Positions 26,086 through 34,340 of a stretch of DNA of 63,783 nt are shown piece by piece (position 1 is the stretch's first letter; every line of letters begins with the position of its first letter). Under the pieces are notes generated by a model. It worked only from the letters and a program-made list of their open reading frames with translations. It did no database searches and had not been told where the DNA came from. Position numbers and translations under genes: made by a program. This DNA comes from DATEOR01 sp046734455 (GTDB lineage: Bacteria; Actinomycetota; Thermoleophilia; Gaiellales; Gaiellaceae): NCBI GenBank assembly GCA_046734455.1, contig JBKPRJ010000058.1, positions 1 through 63,783 of the forward strand, written 5' to 3'.

Positions 26086-26505
26086 TCACGAGAGCGAGAC
26101 CGAGCCGTCGTCCGCGATCGTCCAGTGCGGGTTGTGCGCGACTTCCCAGGGATGGCCGTCCGGGTCGACGAACACGCCCGAGTAGCCGCCCCAGAAGGTC
26201 GGCGCGCCCGCGCGCGGGATCTCCGCGCCGGCCGCGCGCGCCTGCTCGATCACCGCGTCCACTTCCTCCGGCGAGCGGCAGTTGTAGGCGAGCGTGATGC
26301 CGCCCCAGCCGCCGGGATCCTCGACGCCGCTGTCCTCGGCGAGCTCGTCGCGGCCCCAGAGCGCGACGATCATCCCGCCGGCCTGGAAGAAGACGACGTC
26401 GTCCGCGGGCGCCGCGCCGGACGACCAGCCGAGCGCCTCGTAGAAGGCGCGCGAGCGGGCGAGATCTGAGACCCCGAGCGTGACGAGACTGAGCCGCTGC
26501 TCCAT
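26086..26505 (-). CDS. VOC (glyoxalase/bleomycin-resistance) superfamily protein
   Basis: A 139-aa protein with the two beta-alpha-beta-beta-beta modules of the vicinal oxygen chelate fold: SLVTLGVSDLARSRAFYEALGW at the start and GYSGVFVDPDGHPWEVAHNP at the end. The ATG shares one base with the CBS stop (TGATG), so it is co-translated between the two transsulfuration enzymes. Its reaction is unknown; repair or detoxification of a thiol or keto by-product would fit the setting. Confidence 0.85.
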   Translation of the reverse strand: MEQRLSLVTLGVSDLARSRAFYEALGWSSGAAPADDVVFFQAGGMIVALWGRDELAEDSGVEDPGGWGGITLAYNCRSPEEVDAVIEQARAAGAEIPRAGAPTFWGGYSGVFVDPDGHPWEVAHNPHWTIADDGSVSLS

Positions 26506-27905
26506 CAGCCCTGGCTCTGTCGGCTGGCGAGATACTCGAGGAGGTCGGCGCGCGTGAGGACTCCGACCGGCCGGCCGCCGAGCGCCACAACCACCGCGGG
26601 GTTCCCGGCGGAGAGGTCGGCGAAGACGGTGTCCACGGAGGCTCCGATCTCGACCGCGGGGAGCGGCGGCTCCATGGCGGCGGCGATGTCCTCCGAGAGC
26701 GCGTCCTGGTTTCGGAACACCCGGTCGAGGAGCCCGCTCTCGCGGATCGAGCCGACCACGTCGGCGAGCGACGCGGCCTCGTCCCCGTTGCGCACGACCG
26801 GGATCTGCGAGATCCCGTAGCGCTGCATGAGGTCGATCGCCTCGCCGACCTTCTGGTGCGTCGCGACGGTCACGAGCTCGGGCACCTCGGGCTCCTCGTC
26901 GCGCTTGAACGTGAGGACGGCCTGGATCGTCGCGGCCGGCGCCGAGCGCTCGAGGAAGCCGTGCTCGAGGAGCCAGTTGTCGTCGTAGACCTTGGAGAGA
27001 TAGCCGCGCCCGGAGTCGGGGATGATGGTCACGAGGGTCGCATCTGGCCCGAAGCGGTCGGCCACCTGGAGCATCGCCCAGACCGCGGTCCCGCCGGAGC
27101 CGCCGACGAGGATGCCATCCTCGCGCGCGAGCCGACGTGCGGTGCGGAAAGAGTCGCGGTCGGACACCGTGATGAACTCGTCCACGAGCGACGGATCGAA
27201 GGTCGTGGGCCAGAAGTCCTCGCCGATGCCCTCGACGAGATAGGGGTGGACGTTGTCCGGGTTCGAGAAGATCGAGCCCTCCGGATCGGCGCCGACGACG
27301 AGGAGATCCGGCTTCTGCTCCTTGAGGTAGCGCGCGGTGCCGGTGACCGTGCCGCCCGTCCCCACCGAGAGAACGAGCGCATCGATCTGGCCGCCGGTCT
27401 GCTCCCAGAGCTCCGGCCCGGTCGTCTCGTAGTGCGCCTGCGGGTTGGCCTGGTTCGAGTACTGGTCCGGCTTGAACGCGCCCGGAATCTCCTCCGCGAG
27501 CCGGTTGGAGACGGAGTAGTAGCTCTCGGGCGACTCCGGCGGCACCGCGGTCGGGCAGATGACGACCTCGGCCCCGTAGGCGCGCAGGAGCGCGCGCTTC
27601 TCCTCGGCGATCTTGTCCGGCATGACGAAGACGCACCGATAGCCCTTGAGCGCCGCTGCGATGGCGAGGCCGACGCCGGTGTTCCCGCTGGTCGGCTCGA
27701 CGATCGTCCCGCCGGGCTGGAGTTTCCCGTCCCGCTCGGCCTGCTCGATCATCCTGAGGCCGATCCGGTCCTTCACGCTTCCGCCCGGGTTCAAGTACTC
27801 GAGCTTGGCGAGAAGCGTCGGCTGCACGTCGCGGGAGAGCCGCTGCAGGCGGACGAGCGGGGTCGATCCGACGAGATCGAGCACAGTGGGATAGTCAGCG
27901 GCCAT
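26505..27905 (-). CDS. Cystathionine beta-synthase with C-terminal CBS pair
   Basis: A 466-aa protein. The PLP catalytic domain (residues about 5-320) has K45 in NPGGSVKDRIG and the PLP-phosphate loop SVGTGGTVTGTARYL. Two CBS repeats follow (about 335-460), an allosteric module. It condenses serine and homocysteine to cystathionine. It is the first gene of the operon CBS-VOC-CGL-zinc peptidase. It is divergent from the membrane protein at 27927, with only 21 bp between. Confidence 0.93.
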   Translation of the reverse strand: MAADYPTVLDLVGSTPLVRLQRLSRDVQPTLLAKLEYLNPGGSVKDRIGLRMIEQAERDGKLQPGGTIVEPTSGNTGVGLAIAAALKGYRCVFVMPDKIAEEKRALLRAYGAEVVICPTAVPPESPESYYSVSNRLAEEIPGAFKPDQYSNQANPQAHYETTGPELWEQTGGQIDALVLSVGTGGTVTGTARYLKEQKPDLLVVGADPEGSIFSNPDNVHPYLVEGIGEDFWPTTFDPSLVDEFITVSDRDSFRTARRLAREDGILVGGSGGTAVWAMLQVADRFGPDATLVTIIPDSGRGYLSKVYDDNWLLEHGFLERSAPAATIQAVLTFKRDEEPEVPELVTVATHQKVGEAIDLMQRYGISQIPVVRNGDEAASLADVVGSIRESGLLDRVFRNQDALSEDIAAAMEPPLPAVEIGASVDTVFADLSAGNPAVVVALGGRPVGVLTRADLLEYLASRQSQG

Positions 27906-27926
27906 CTGGCCGTAACGATACGGGCT

Positions 27927-28844
27927 GTGTCCTCACTCGTCAGTCTCGCCATGCTCGCAGCGGGCGTCGTCCTCATCGTCGCCGGCGCCGAGCTCTTCTT
28001 CGAGGGAATCCTCTCGGCCGCGGGTCGCCTCGGGGTTTCCGCGTTCGCTCTCACGGTCGTCGTCTCGGGCTTCGAGGTCGAGAACCTCGCCGCCGGGATC
28101 GCGGCCGACCTGAACGGTCTTCCGAACGCCGCTGCGGGAACGTTCCTGGGCGGAACGACATTCCTCGCACTGGGGGTCGCCGGCTGCGCGGCGCTCATCG
28201 CGCCGCTGCGAGCCCGACTGCCTTCGGCCGCGCTCGCGTGGACCGCCGTCGCGCCGCTTCCGTTGCTCGTGCTCGGCCTCGACGGAACACTTTCGCGCCT
28301 CGAGGGCGGCGTGCTCGTCGTGTGGTTCGGCGTCGCCCTTCTCGGTCTCTGGCGCGCCGGACGGTCACTCCTCGGGCTGGGTGAGCTCCCGAGGAAGCGC
28401 TTCCCGTGGGCGCGAGTCGTGGGCGGCCTCGCCGTTCTCGGCGTCGCCGGCGAGCTTCTCGGGGAGGGACTCCGACGGGTCGTCAGCGGCTTCGGCGTCT
28501 CCGAGAGCCTGCTCGGGAACACCGTCCTGGCCGCCAGCGTGGAGGCCGAGGAGGTGGGGCGCGTCGTCGTGCCGGCCCGTCGCGGCCGTCCCGATGTCGC
28601 CGTCGCGAACATCCTCGGCACGATCGTCCACTTCGCGTGCCTGAACGCAGGCGTGATCGCGCTCGTGCGCCCGCTGGAGCTCGACGATGCGTCGCGCTAC
28701 CTGCACCTCCCAGTCGCAGCGGCGAGCGCGGCCGTGTTCGCGGCGCTCTTCGCCCTCGGCGGCGGGCTCGGCCGGATCGAGGGCGCGTTCCTCCTGACGC
28801 TCTACGGCGCCTACGTCGCGGTCGCCGTCGCCGTCAGTGTCTGA
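27927..28844 (+). CDS. Cation antiporter-like membrane protein (Ca2+:cation antiporter family)
   Basis: A 305-aa protein with about ten hydrophobic helices in two similar halves. The GA(E)LFFEG and EVENLAAG / SVEAEEVGR segments resemble the alpha-repeats of Na+/Ca2+ exchangers, where acidic residues bind the cation. Cation exchange across the membrane is the likely role; ion not assignable. GTG 27927 is chosen as the first start after the short divergent gap. It overlaps purH convergently by 11 bp. Confidence 0.72.
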   Translation: MSSLVSLAMLAAGVVLIVAGAELFFEGILSAAGRLGVSAFALTVVVSGFEVENLAAGIAADLNGLPNAAAGTFLGGTTFLALGVAGCAALIAPLRARLPSAALAWTAVAPLPLLVLGLDGTLSRLEGGVLVVWFGVALLGLWRAGRSLLGLGELPRKRFPWARVVGGLAVLGVAGELLGEGLRRVVSGFGVSESLLGNTVLAASVEAEEVGRVVVPARRGRPDVAVANILGTIVHFACLNAGVIALVRPLELDDASRYLHLPVAAASAAVFAALFALGGGLGRIEGAFLLTLYGAYVAVAVAVSV

Positions 28845-30378
28845 AGTGGCGCCGGGGGGCGAAGACGATGATGCCGCCCGCAGCTGCGACGGCGGCCACG
28901 ACTTCGTCGTCCCGCTTCGATCCTCCCGGCTGGACGATCGCCTTGACCCCGGCCTCGAGCGCCAGCTCCGGCCCGTCCGGGAAGGGGAAGAACGCGTCGG
29001 AGGCCAGGACCGCACCCTCGAGCGAGTGCCCGTGCTCGCGCGCCTTTCCGAGGGCGATCTTCACCGACTCGACCCGGCTCATCTGACCGGCGCCGACCCC
29101 GAGCGTCTGCAGGTCCTTGGCGATCACGATCGCGTTCGAGTTGACGTGCTTGCAGATGCGCCAGGCGAAGAGGAGGTCGCCCCAGAGCCGCTCGTCCGGT
29201 TGTTCGCCCGCACGAAGCTGCATGCCCTCGCGGTCGTCGACCTCGCCGTCCGCGTCCTGGACGAGAAAGCCTCCGGTCACACGCCGGAAGTCCCGCTCGC
29301 CGAGGGTCGCGCGCCGGCGCTCGCGGTCCTCGAGGATCCTCGTGTTCGGCTTCTGCTTCAGGATCTCGGCGGCGTCGGCCGTGTACTCCGGCGCGATCAG
29401 CGCCTCGACGAACTCGTCGGCGAGGCGCTGAGCGAGCGGCGGGTCGACGCGCCGGTTCACCGCGACGACCCCGCCGTAGGCGGACACGGGGTCGGCGGCG
29501 TAGGCCTTCGCGGCCGCATCGTCGAGGTCGGACGCGACTCCGACTCCGCACGGGTTCCCGTGCTTCACGACGACGCAAGTCGGGAGCTCGAACTCGCGCA
29601 GAACTCCTCGAGCCGCGTCCAGATCGGCGAGGTTGTTGAAGGACAGGTCCTTGCCGGAGAGCTGCTCGACGCGCGAGAGAAGGTCGCGGCGCGAGCCGAT
29701 CTCGACGTAGTAGGCGGCGCGCTGGTGCGGGTTCTCGCCGTACGGAAGCTCACGCTCGCGCTGCAGCGCGAGGATCAGCTTGGGCGGGAAGGTCTCACGG
29801 TCGCCGAACCAGGTCGCGATCGACGCCTCGTAGGCCGCCGTGTGCGCGAAAGCCTCGGCCGCGAGCTCGCGGCGCGTCGTCGCGTCGATCTCCCCCGTCG
29901 CCTGGATCTCGAGCAGGAGCGAGTCGTAGCGTCCCACGGAGCACACGGGCGCGACGTGCTCGAAGTTCTTCGCGGCCGCGCGCAGCATCGCCGGGCCGCC
30001 GATGTCGATCATCTCGACGGCCTCCTCCTCGCGCACGTCCTTGCGCCCGGCGACCTCGGCGAAGGGGTAGAGGTTGACGCACACGAGGTCGAAGGGCTCG
30101 ATCCCGTGCTCCTCGAGGGCTTCGCGATCCGCCTTCACGTCCCGCCGCGCGAGGATCGCGCCGTGGATCTTCGGGTGCAGTGTCTTCACGCGGCCGCCGA
30201 GCATCTCGGGGACGTCTGTGAGCGCGTCGACCGGCGTGACGGAGAGGCCGAGCTCGGAGATGTAGGCGGCCGTCCCTCCGCTCGCGACGAGCTCGACCCC
30301 GAGCTCGGCGAGGCCGGTGGCGAATCGGTCGAGGCCCGTCTTGTCGAAGACGGAGATGAGCGCTCGCCGGACGGCCAT
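28834..30378 (-). CDS. purH: Bifunctional AICAR formyltransferase / IMP cyclohydrolase
   Basis: A 514-aa protein. Residues 1-190 form the IMP cyclohydrolase domain (RALISVFDKTGL, GGRVKTLHPKIHG). The rest is the AICAR transformylase domain with the catalytic K-H pair in VVKHGNPCGVG. It makes the last two steps to IMP. Its ATG shares one base with the purN stop (TGATG). It is the last gene of the VOC-purM-purN-purH operon. Confidence 0.96.
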   Translation of the reverse strand: MAVRRALISVFDKTGLDRFATGLAELGVELVASGGTAAYISELGLSVTPVDALTDVPEMLGGRVKTLHPKIHGAILARRDVKADREALEEHGIEPFDLVCVNLYPFAEVAGRKDVREEEAVEMIDIGGPAMLRAAAKNFEHVAPVCSVGRYDSLLLEIQATGEIDATTRRELAAEAFAHTAAYEASIATWFGDRETFPPKLILALQRERELPYGENPHQRAAYYVEIGSRRDLLSRVEQLSGKDLSFNNLADLDAARGVLREFELPTCVVVKHGNPCGVGVASDLDDAAAKAYAADPVSAYGGVVAVNRRVDPPLAQRLADEFVEALIAPEYTADAAEILKQKPNTRILEDRERRRATLGERDFRRVTGGFLVQDADGEVDDREGMQLRAGEQPDERLWGDLLFAWRICKHVNSNAIVIAKDLQTLGVGAGQMSRVESVKIALGKAREHGHSLEGAVLASDAFFPFPDGPELALEAGVKAIVQPGGSKRDDEVVAAVAAAGGIIVFAPRRHFRH

Positions 30379-30932
30379 CAGGCGCGGGAGCTTATTGCTC
30401 CGGCCAGATAGAGCCTGACCGCCTCGGGCAGGAGACGGTGCTCGACTGCATGGAGCCGCTCGTGCAGGCTCTCGACGGTGTCGCCCGGTTCGACCGAGAC
30501 CCGCTCCTGGGCGATCACGGGGCCGGAGTCGACGCCCTCGTCGAGGAAGTGAACCGTGACGCCGGTCTCCTGGGCGCCCGCCGCCAACGCCTGACCGACC
30601 GCGTCGAGGCCCGGGAAGGCCGGAAGCAGCGAGGGGTGCACGTTGATGCACGGGAAGCGTCCGAGGAAGCCGCGCGTGAGGAGCTGCATGTAGCCGGCGC
30701 AGACCACGACCTCGACCCCCCGTTCGTCGAGCCAGTCCGCCATGGCCCCGTCGCGGGCGGCGCGGTCGTCGAACTCTTCCTCGGGGAAGACGGCCGCCGG
30801 AACCGAGGCCCGCTGCGCGCGCGCTAACGCTTGCACACCGGCGGTGTTCGAGGCAACGGCGCAAACCGGCAGCCCGGCGTCGAGGAGCGCCTGCAGGTTC
30901 GTGCCGGTTCCCGAGACGAGGACGCCGATCAC
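30378..30932 (-). CDS. purN: Phosphoribosylglycinamide formyltransferase (10-formyl-THF dependent)
   Basis: A 184-aa protein of usual length. GVLVSGTGTNLQ is at the N-terminus; the catalytic Asn and His are in INVHPSLLPAF and the catalytic Asp in DEGVDSGPVI. The start is GTG 30932, which overlaps the purM stop as GTGA; a longer open frame has no family similarity. It converts GAR to formyl-GAR. Confidence 0.96.
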   Translation of the reverse strand: MIGVLVSGTGTNLQALLDAGLPVCAVASNTAGVQALARAQRASVPAAVFPEEEFDDRAARDGAMADWLDERGVEVVVCAGYMQLLTRGFLGRFPCINVHPSLLPAFPGLDAVGQALAAGAQETGVTVHFLDEGVDSGPVIAQERVSVEPGDTVESLHERLHAVEHRLLPEAVRLYLAGAISSRA

Positions 30933-31825
30933 TGGAGGCGGCCGATGACGAGCCCGGTTCCCGCGTCGGCCTGGGGCACGACGGCGCACATGCCGATGCC
31001 GAGATTGAAGACGCGCCGCTGCTCCTCCTCCGAGACACCGTGCTCGTCCAACCAGGCGTAGACCGGCGGCCGCTCCCATGAGCTCCAGTCGATCTCGGCG
31101 CGCACGCCCGGCGGCAGGACGCGCGGGAGGTTGCCCAGGACCCCGCCGCCCGTCACGTGGGCGAGCGCGCGTACGTCCGTCGCTGCGCGCAGGCGGCGGA
31201 CGTCGTCGAGGTAAAGCCGGGTCGGGGGCAGGAGCAGGTCGGCGTCGAAGTCTCCGTCGCCGACGAGGCTCCGGACGAGAGTGAAGCCGTTCGCGTGCAG
31301 GCCCGAGGAGGGGAGGCCGAGGACGACGTCACCGGGCCGGCAGCGCGAGCCGTCGATGAGATCGGCGCGGCGCACGATTCCCACGCAAGCCCCGGCGAAG
31401 TCGAGCTCGTCGTCGCGGTAGATCCCGGGCAGCTCCGCACTCTCGCCGCCGAGGATCGCGCAGCCAGCCTCGCGGCAGACGGACGCCGCGCCTTCGACGA
31501 GCTCGGCGACCTGCTCGAGGTCGAGCGAGCCGGAGGCGACGTAGTCGAGGAACAAGAGCGGGTCGGCCCCCGTGGTGATCACGTCGTTCACACAGTGGGC
31601 GGCGAGGTCGACGCCCGCGTCGAAGAGGCGGCCGGCGCGGCGGGAGAGGATCAGCTTGGTCCCGACGCCGTCCATCGTCGCGGCCAAGAGGCGCTCGTCG
31701 TCGAGCGGGTGAAGCCCGGCGAACCCGCCCACGGAGCCGCCGGTCGAGGTCACCGCGGCGCGCAGCCGCTCCACGACGGCCTCCGCCTTCCCCAGGGAAA
31801 CGCCCGCGGCCTCGTAGGAGCTCAC
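30929..31825 (-). CDS. purM: Phosphoribosylformylglycinamidine cyclo-ligase
   Basis: A 298-aa protein, slightly shorter than the usual about 345 aa because the N-terminal segment before SSYEAAGVSLGKAEAVVERL is brief. It has TMDGVGTKL, HCVNDVITTGADPLLFLDY, GGESAELPG and HVTGGGVLGNLPRVLP, all conserved in the AIR synthetase family. It makes AIR from FGAM with ATP. GTG 31825 overlaps the VOC stop by 4 bp. Confidence 0.95.
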   Translation of the reverse strand: MSSYEAAGVSLGKAEAVVERLRAAVTSTGGSVGGFAGLHPLDDERLLAATMDGVGTKLILSRRAGRLFDAGVDLAAHCVNDVITTGADPLLFLDYVASGSLDLEQVAELVEGAASVCREAGCAILGGESAELPGIYRDDELDFAGACVGIVRRADLIDGSRCRPGDVVLGLPSSGLHANGFTLVRSLVGDGDFDADLLLPPTRLYLDDVRRLRAATDVRALAHVTGGGVLGNLPRVLPPGVRAEIDWSSWERPPVYAWLDEHGVSEEEQRRVFNLGIGMCAVVPQADAGTGLVIGRLQ

Positions 31826-32445
31826 GCGAGGACCTCGGCCACGAGCTCCGGGCGCCCCTCGGGCCCTGCGGGGAGAAAGCGCACGATGCTCTCGCCGAGC
31901 TGCACGCTCGTACCCTCGCGCTCGAGCAGGAGGATCTCCGCAAGCGCGACCGCCTTCTCCTCGGGGTCGTGCGCGCGCAGGTGCAGCTCCCCGATCTGGA
32001 GCTCGTCCGCCTGAGCGAGCGCGTCGTCGACCCAGTCGCGCGGCGGATGCACCTCGAGCCGGTAGCCGGCCTCCGTGGTCACGAACGTGCGCTTCCCGGG
32101 GTGATCCTGGATCTTGAGCCCCAGGTCGCGGGCCCGGTCGAGGACCGTCTCGTAGTCGTCCTCCTCGAGCGCGATGCCGAGGTGGTCGACGCGCGGCACG
32201 TCCCAGTGGCCGGGCTGGAGGACGACGTTGACCGCGCCGCGGCCGACCTCGACGAGCCGCAGGCGAAAGCCGGCCTTGTCGAGCTCCTCCCATGACGTCC
32301 CCGCCTCGAACCAGTGCGAGCTCTCGCCACGCCAGCCGTAGCGGCCGATGAGCTCGAAGCCGAGCTTGCCGAGATACCGGGCCTCGAGCAGCCGGACTTT
32401 GCTCGTCACGAGGTGGTAATGGAACAGGTGCACCGGCCGCGTCAT
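31822..32445 (-). CDS. VOC-superfamily protein at head of purMNH operon
   Basis: A 207-aa protein, longer than a simple glyoxalase. FHYHLVTSKVRLLEARYLGKLGFELIGRYG starts the first module; VDHLGIALEEDDYETVLDRARDLGL starts the second; GYRLEVHPP carries the usual late motif. It is translationally coupled to purM (GTGA). Its reaction is unknown, and I know of no VOC step in purine synthesis. The start ATG 32445 is the first Met with a credible N-terminus. Confidence 0.78.
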   Translation of the reverse strand: MTRPVHLFHYHLVTSKVRLLEARYLGKLGFELIGRYGWRGESSHWFEAGTSWEELDKAGFRLRLVEVGRGAVNVVLQPGHWDVPRVDHLGIALEEDDYETVLDRARDLGLKIQDHPGKRTFVTTEAGYRLEVHPPRDWVDDALAQADELQIGELHLRAHDPEEKAVALAEILLLEREGTSVQLGESIVRFLPAGPEGRPELVAEVLA

Positions 32446-32490
32446 CGTATCGGCGGAGGATTCGGGCGTCCGGCGCGGAACGGGGCGAGC

Positions 32491-32742
32491 ATGACGCAGA
32501 CATCTCCACCTCCGCCTCCGACCCAGGGCTACGGGCAGCCCTATTACGGGATGCCGACGATGCCGGCTCCGAACGGTGAGCTCGTCGTCTTCCTGCTCGT
32601 CTGGGCCGTGGTCTTCATCATCACCGTCGCGTCCGACCGGGTCGACTGGCCGGAGTTCACGACGGCGACGGTCTTCCTCGCCGCCGCGTACATGATCTCC
32701 CGCGGCATCGCCAAGGCCGGCAAGGTCTTGGAAGGCCACTAA
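32491..32742 (+). CDS. Small membrane protein with Pro/Tyr-rich N-terminus
   Basis: An 83-aa protein. The first about 30 residues are rich in Pro, Gly and Tyr (PPPPPTQGYGQPYYGMPTMP). Two hydrophobic helices follow (ELVVFLLVWAVVFIITVAS; FTTATVFLAAAYMISRGIA). Its ATG lies 45 bp from the divergent VOC gene. No family recognised; a small inner-membrane protein is likely. Confidence 0.65.
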   Translation: MTQTSPPPPPTQGYGQPYYGMPTMPAPNGELVVFLLVWAVVFIITVASDRVDWPEFTTATVFLAAAYMISRGIAKAGKVLEGH

Positions 32743-32831
32743 GGACTCTCCCGGGCCGGTCGACGCCGTTACGGCCGGCCCATCTCCCTGGACGCTCTGG
32801 CCCGCACGTCCTAAGTAGCGCGTGTTCCTGC

Positions 32832-32867
32832 TTGCCCGGCCGCGCAAAACGGCGTAGCGTCTTGGAC
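32832..32867 (+). promoter_or_regulatory. Leaderless promoter of the PucR gene
   Basis: The -35 TTGCCC (32832-32837), a 17-bp spacer and the -10 TAGCGT (32855-32860), followed 7 nt later by GTG 32868. Spacing is ideal, and the start of transcription would coincide with the start codon. Confidence 0.62.
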
Positions 32868-34340
32868 GTGGCGTCGAAAGAGCACATGCTCACGGTGCAG
32901 GGGATCGCCGAGCTTCCGGGCCTGGGGCTCACCGTGGCAGCGGGCGCCGAGGGGCTTCGCAACGAGGTCAGCTGGCTGCACGTCTCGGAGCTCGCAGATC
33001 CGACCGAGTTCCTCGAGGGAGGGGAGTTCCTCCTCACCACGGGGCTCGGCGTCGGTGAGATGGCGACGACGCAGCGCGCGTACCTCCGCCGCCTCGCCAA
33101 GCACGGCCTCGCCGGTCTCGGGTTCGGAATCGGGTTCGGCTTCGCGGTCGTGCCCGCGCCGATCGTGGAGGAGGCGAACAAGCTTTCCTTCCCGGTCGTG
33201 ACCGTCCCGTACGAGGTGCCCTTCGTCGCGATCACGAAAGCGGCGGTCACGTATCTCGCCAACGAGCGGTTGGAGCAGATGACGCGCGCCCTCGAGGTAC
33301 ACGAGCGCCTCGCCGCCGCGGTGCTCGAGGGCCGCGGCCTGCAGGCGCTCCTCGCCGTCGTCTGCAACCACCTCGGCTGCAGCCTCGCCCTCGTCGACGA
33401 ACACGGACGCGTGGTCGCGGAGCGCCACGCCCGCACGCGGCTCGGTTTCGAGAACGCGATGGAGCTGCCGGTGGTCTCTCCCGGCGAGGTGGTCACCCTC
33501 AAGGCGGCACGCGAGGAAGGCGAGTTCGGCGAGTACGATCGCCTCGTCCTCCACCACGGCCAGTCGGCGCTGGCGTTCGAGCTCTCGCGCAGGCGCGCCG
33601 TCAGCGCGGCCGAGCTGCGCCTGGCCGGCGACCTGCTCGAGGATCTCGAAGACGACCGGCTCGACGACCGCGAGGCGGCGCGCAGGATGGCCGCCTTCGG
33701 CCTCGAAGCCGACCGCGACTACGCTGCGCTCCTCGCCGTCCCTCGCAACGGCCTCTCGAGCGAGCGGCTGCGCGACGAGGTCGCCCAGGAGCTCGAACGC
33801 GGCAGCGTGCCGTACCTCTCGACCGCACGCCGCGATCGCGCGGCCTTCCTCGTCGGCGCCGAGAGCGAGCAGGACGTCCTCACGCTGGCGCGCCGGGTCG
33901 TCGCGGCCGAGCCGATGGCGAGAGTCGGCGTCGGCCGCCCGTCGCAGGGGCGCGGGCTGGGGAGGAGCCTGCTCGAGGCACGCGCTGCGCTCGACGCGGC
34001 GACCGGCGAGGTCGCCTCCTACCATGACCTCGGCTCCCTCGAGCTCCTCCTCAGCCTCCCCGACGCGGCGCTCGAGGCGTTTGTCGACCGCGTCCTCGGC
34101 CCGGCGGCGTCCAATACCTGGCTCGTGGAGTCCCTGACCGCCCTCCTCGACGCCGGCTGCCGTTGGAGCGACGCCGCCGACGAGCTCGGCGTCCATCGCC
34201 ACACCCTTCGCTACCGGATGGACCGCCTGCGCGAGCAGACCGGCCGACACCCTGACGATCCCCAGCAGCGTATGGAGCTCTGGCTGGCCGTGAAGGCCAA
34301 GCAGGCTCTTGCTGCCCGCAACGGAAGGAGCGCGAATTGA
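32868..34340 (+). CDS. PucR-family transcriptional regulator
   Basis: A 490-aa protein. The N-terminal PucR domain (MLTVQGIAELPGLGLTVAAG to about residue 130) is followed by a degenerate GGDEF-like middle. A C-terminal helix-turn-helix reads GCRWSDAADELGVHRHTLRY. PucR-type regulators control purine, amine or GABA catabolism genes. Its stop overlaps the TTG start of the aminotransferase gene (TTGA), so it is the first gene of its own catabolic operon. The open frame extends to 32832, but GTG 32868 is favoured by the promoter; ATG 32886 is also possible. Confidence 0.88.
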   Translation: MASKEHMLTVQGIAELPGLGLTVAAGAEGLRNEVSWLHVSELADPTEFLEGGEFLLTTGLGVGEMATTQRAYLRRLAKHGLAGLGFGIGFGFAVVPAPIVEEANKLSFPVVTVPYEVPFVAITKAAVTYLANERLEQMTRALEVHERLAAAVLEGRGLQALLAVVCNHLGCSLALVDEHGRVVAERHARTRLGFENAMELPVVSPGEVVTLKAAREEGEFGEYDRLVLHHGQSALAFELSRRRAVSAAELRLAGDLLEDLEDDRLDDREAARRMAAFGLEADRDYAALLAVPRNGLSSERLRDEVAQELERGSVPYLSTARRDRAAFLVGAESEQDVLTLARRVVAAEPMARVGVGRPSQGRGLGRSLLEARAALDAATGEVASYHDLGSLELLLSLPDAALEAFVDRVLGPAASNTWLVESLTALLDAGCRWSDAADELGVHRHTLRYRMDRLREQTGRHPDDPQQRMELWLAVKAKQALAARNGRSAN

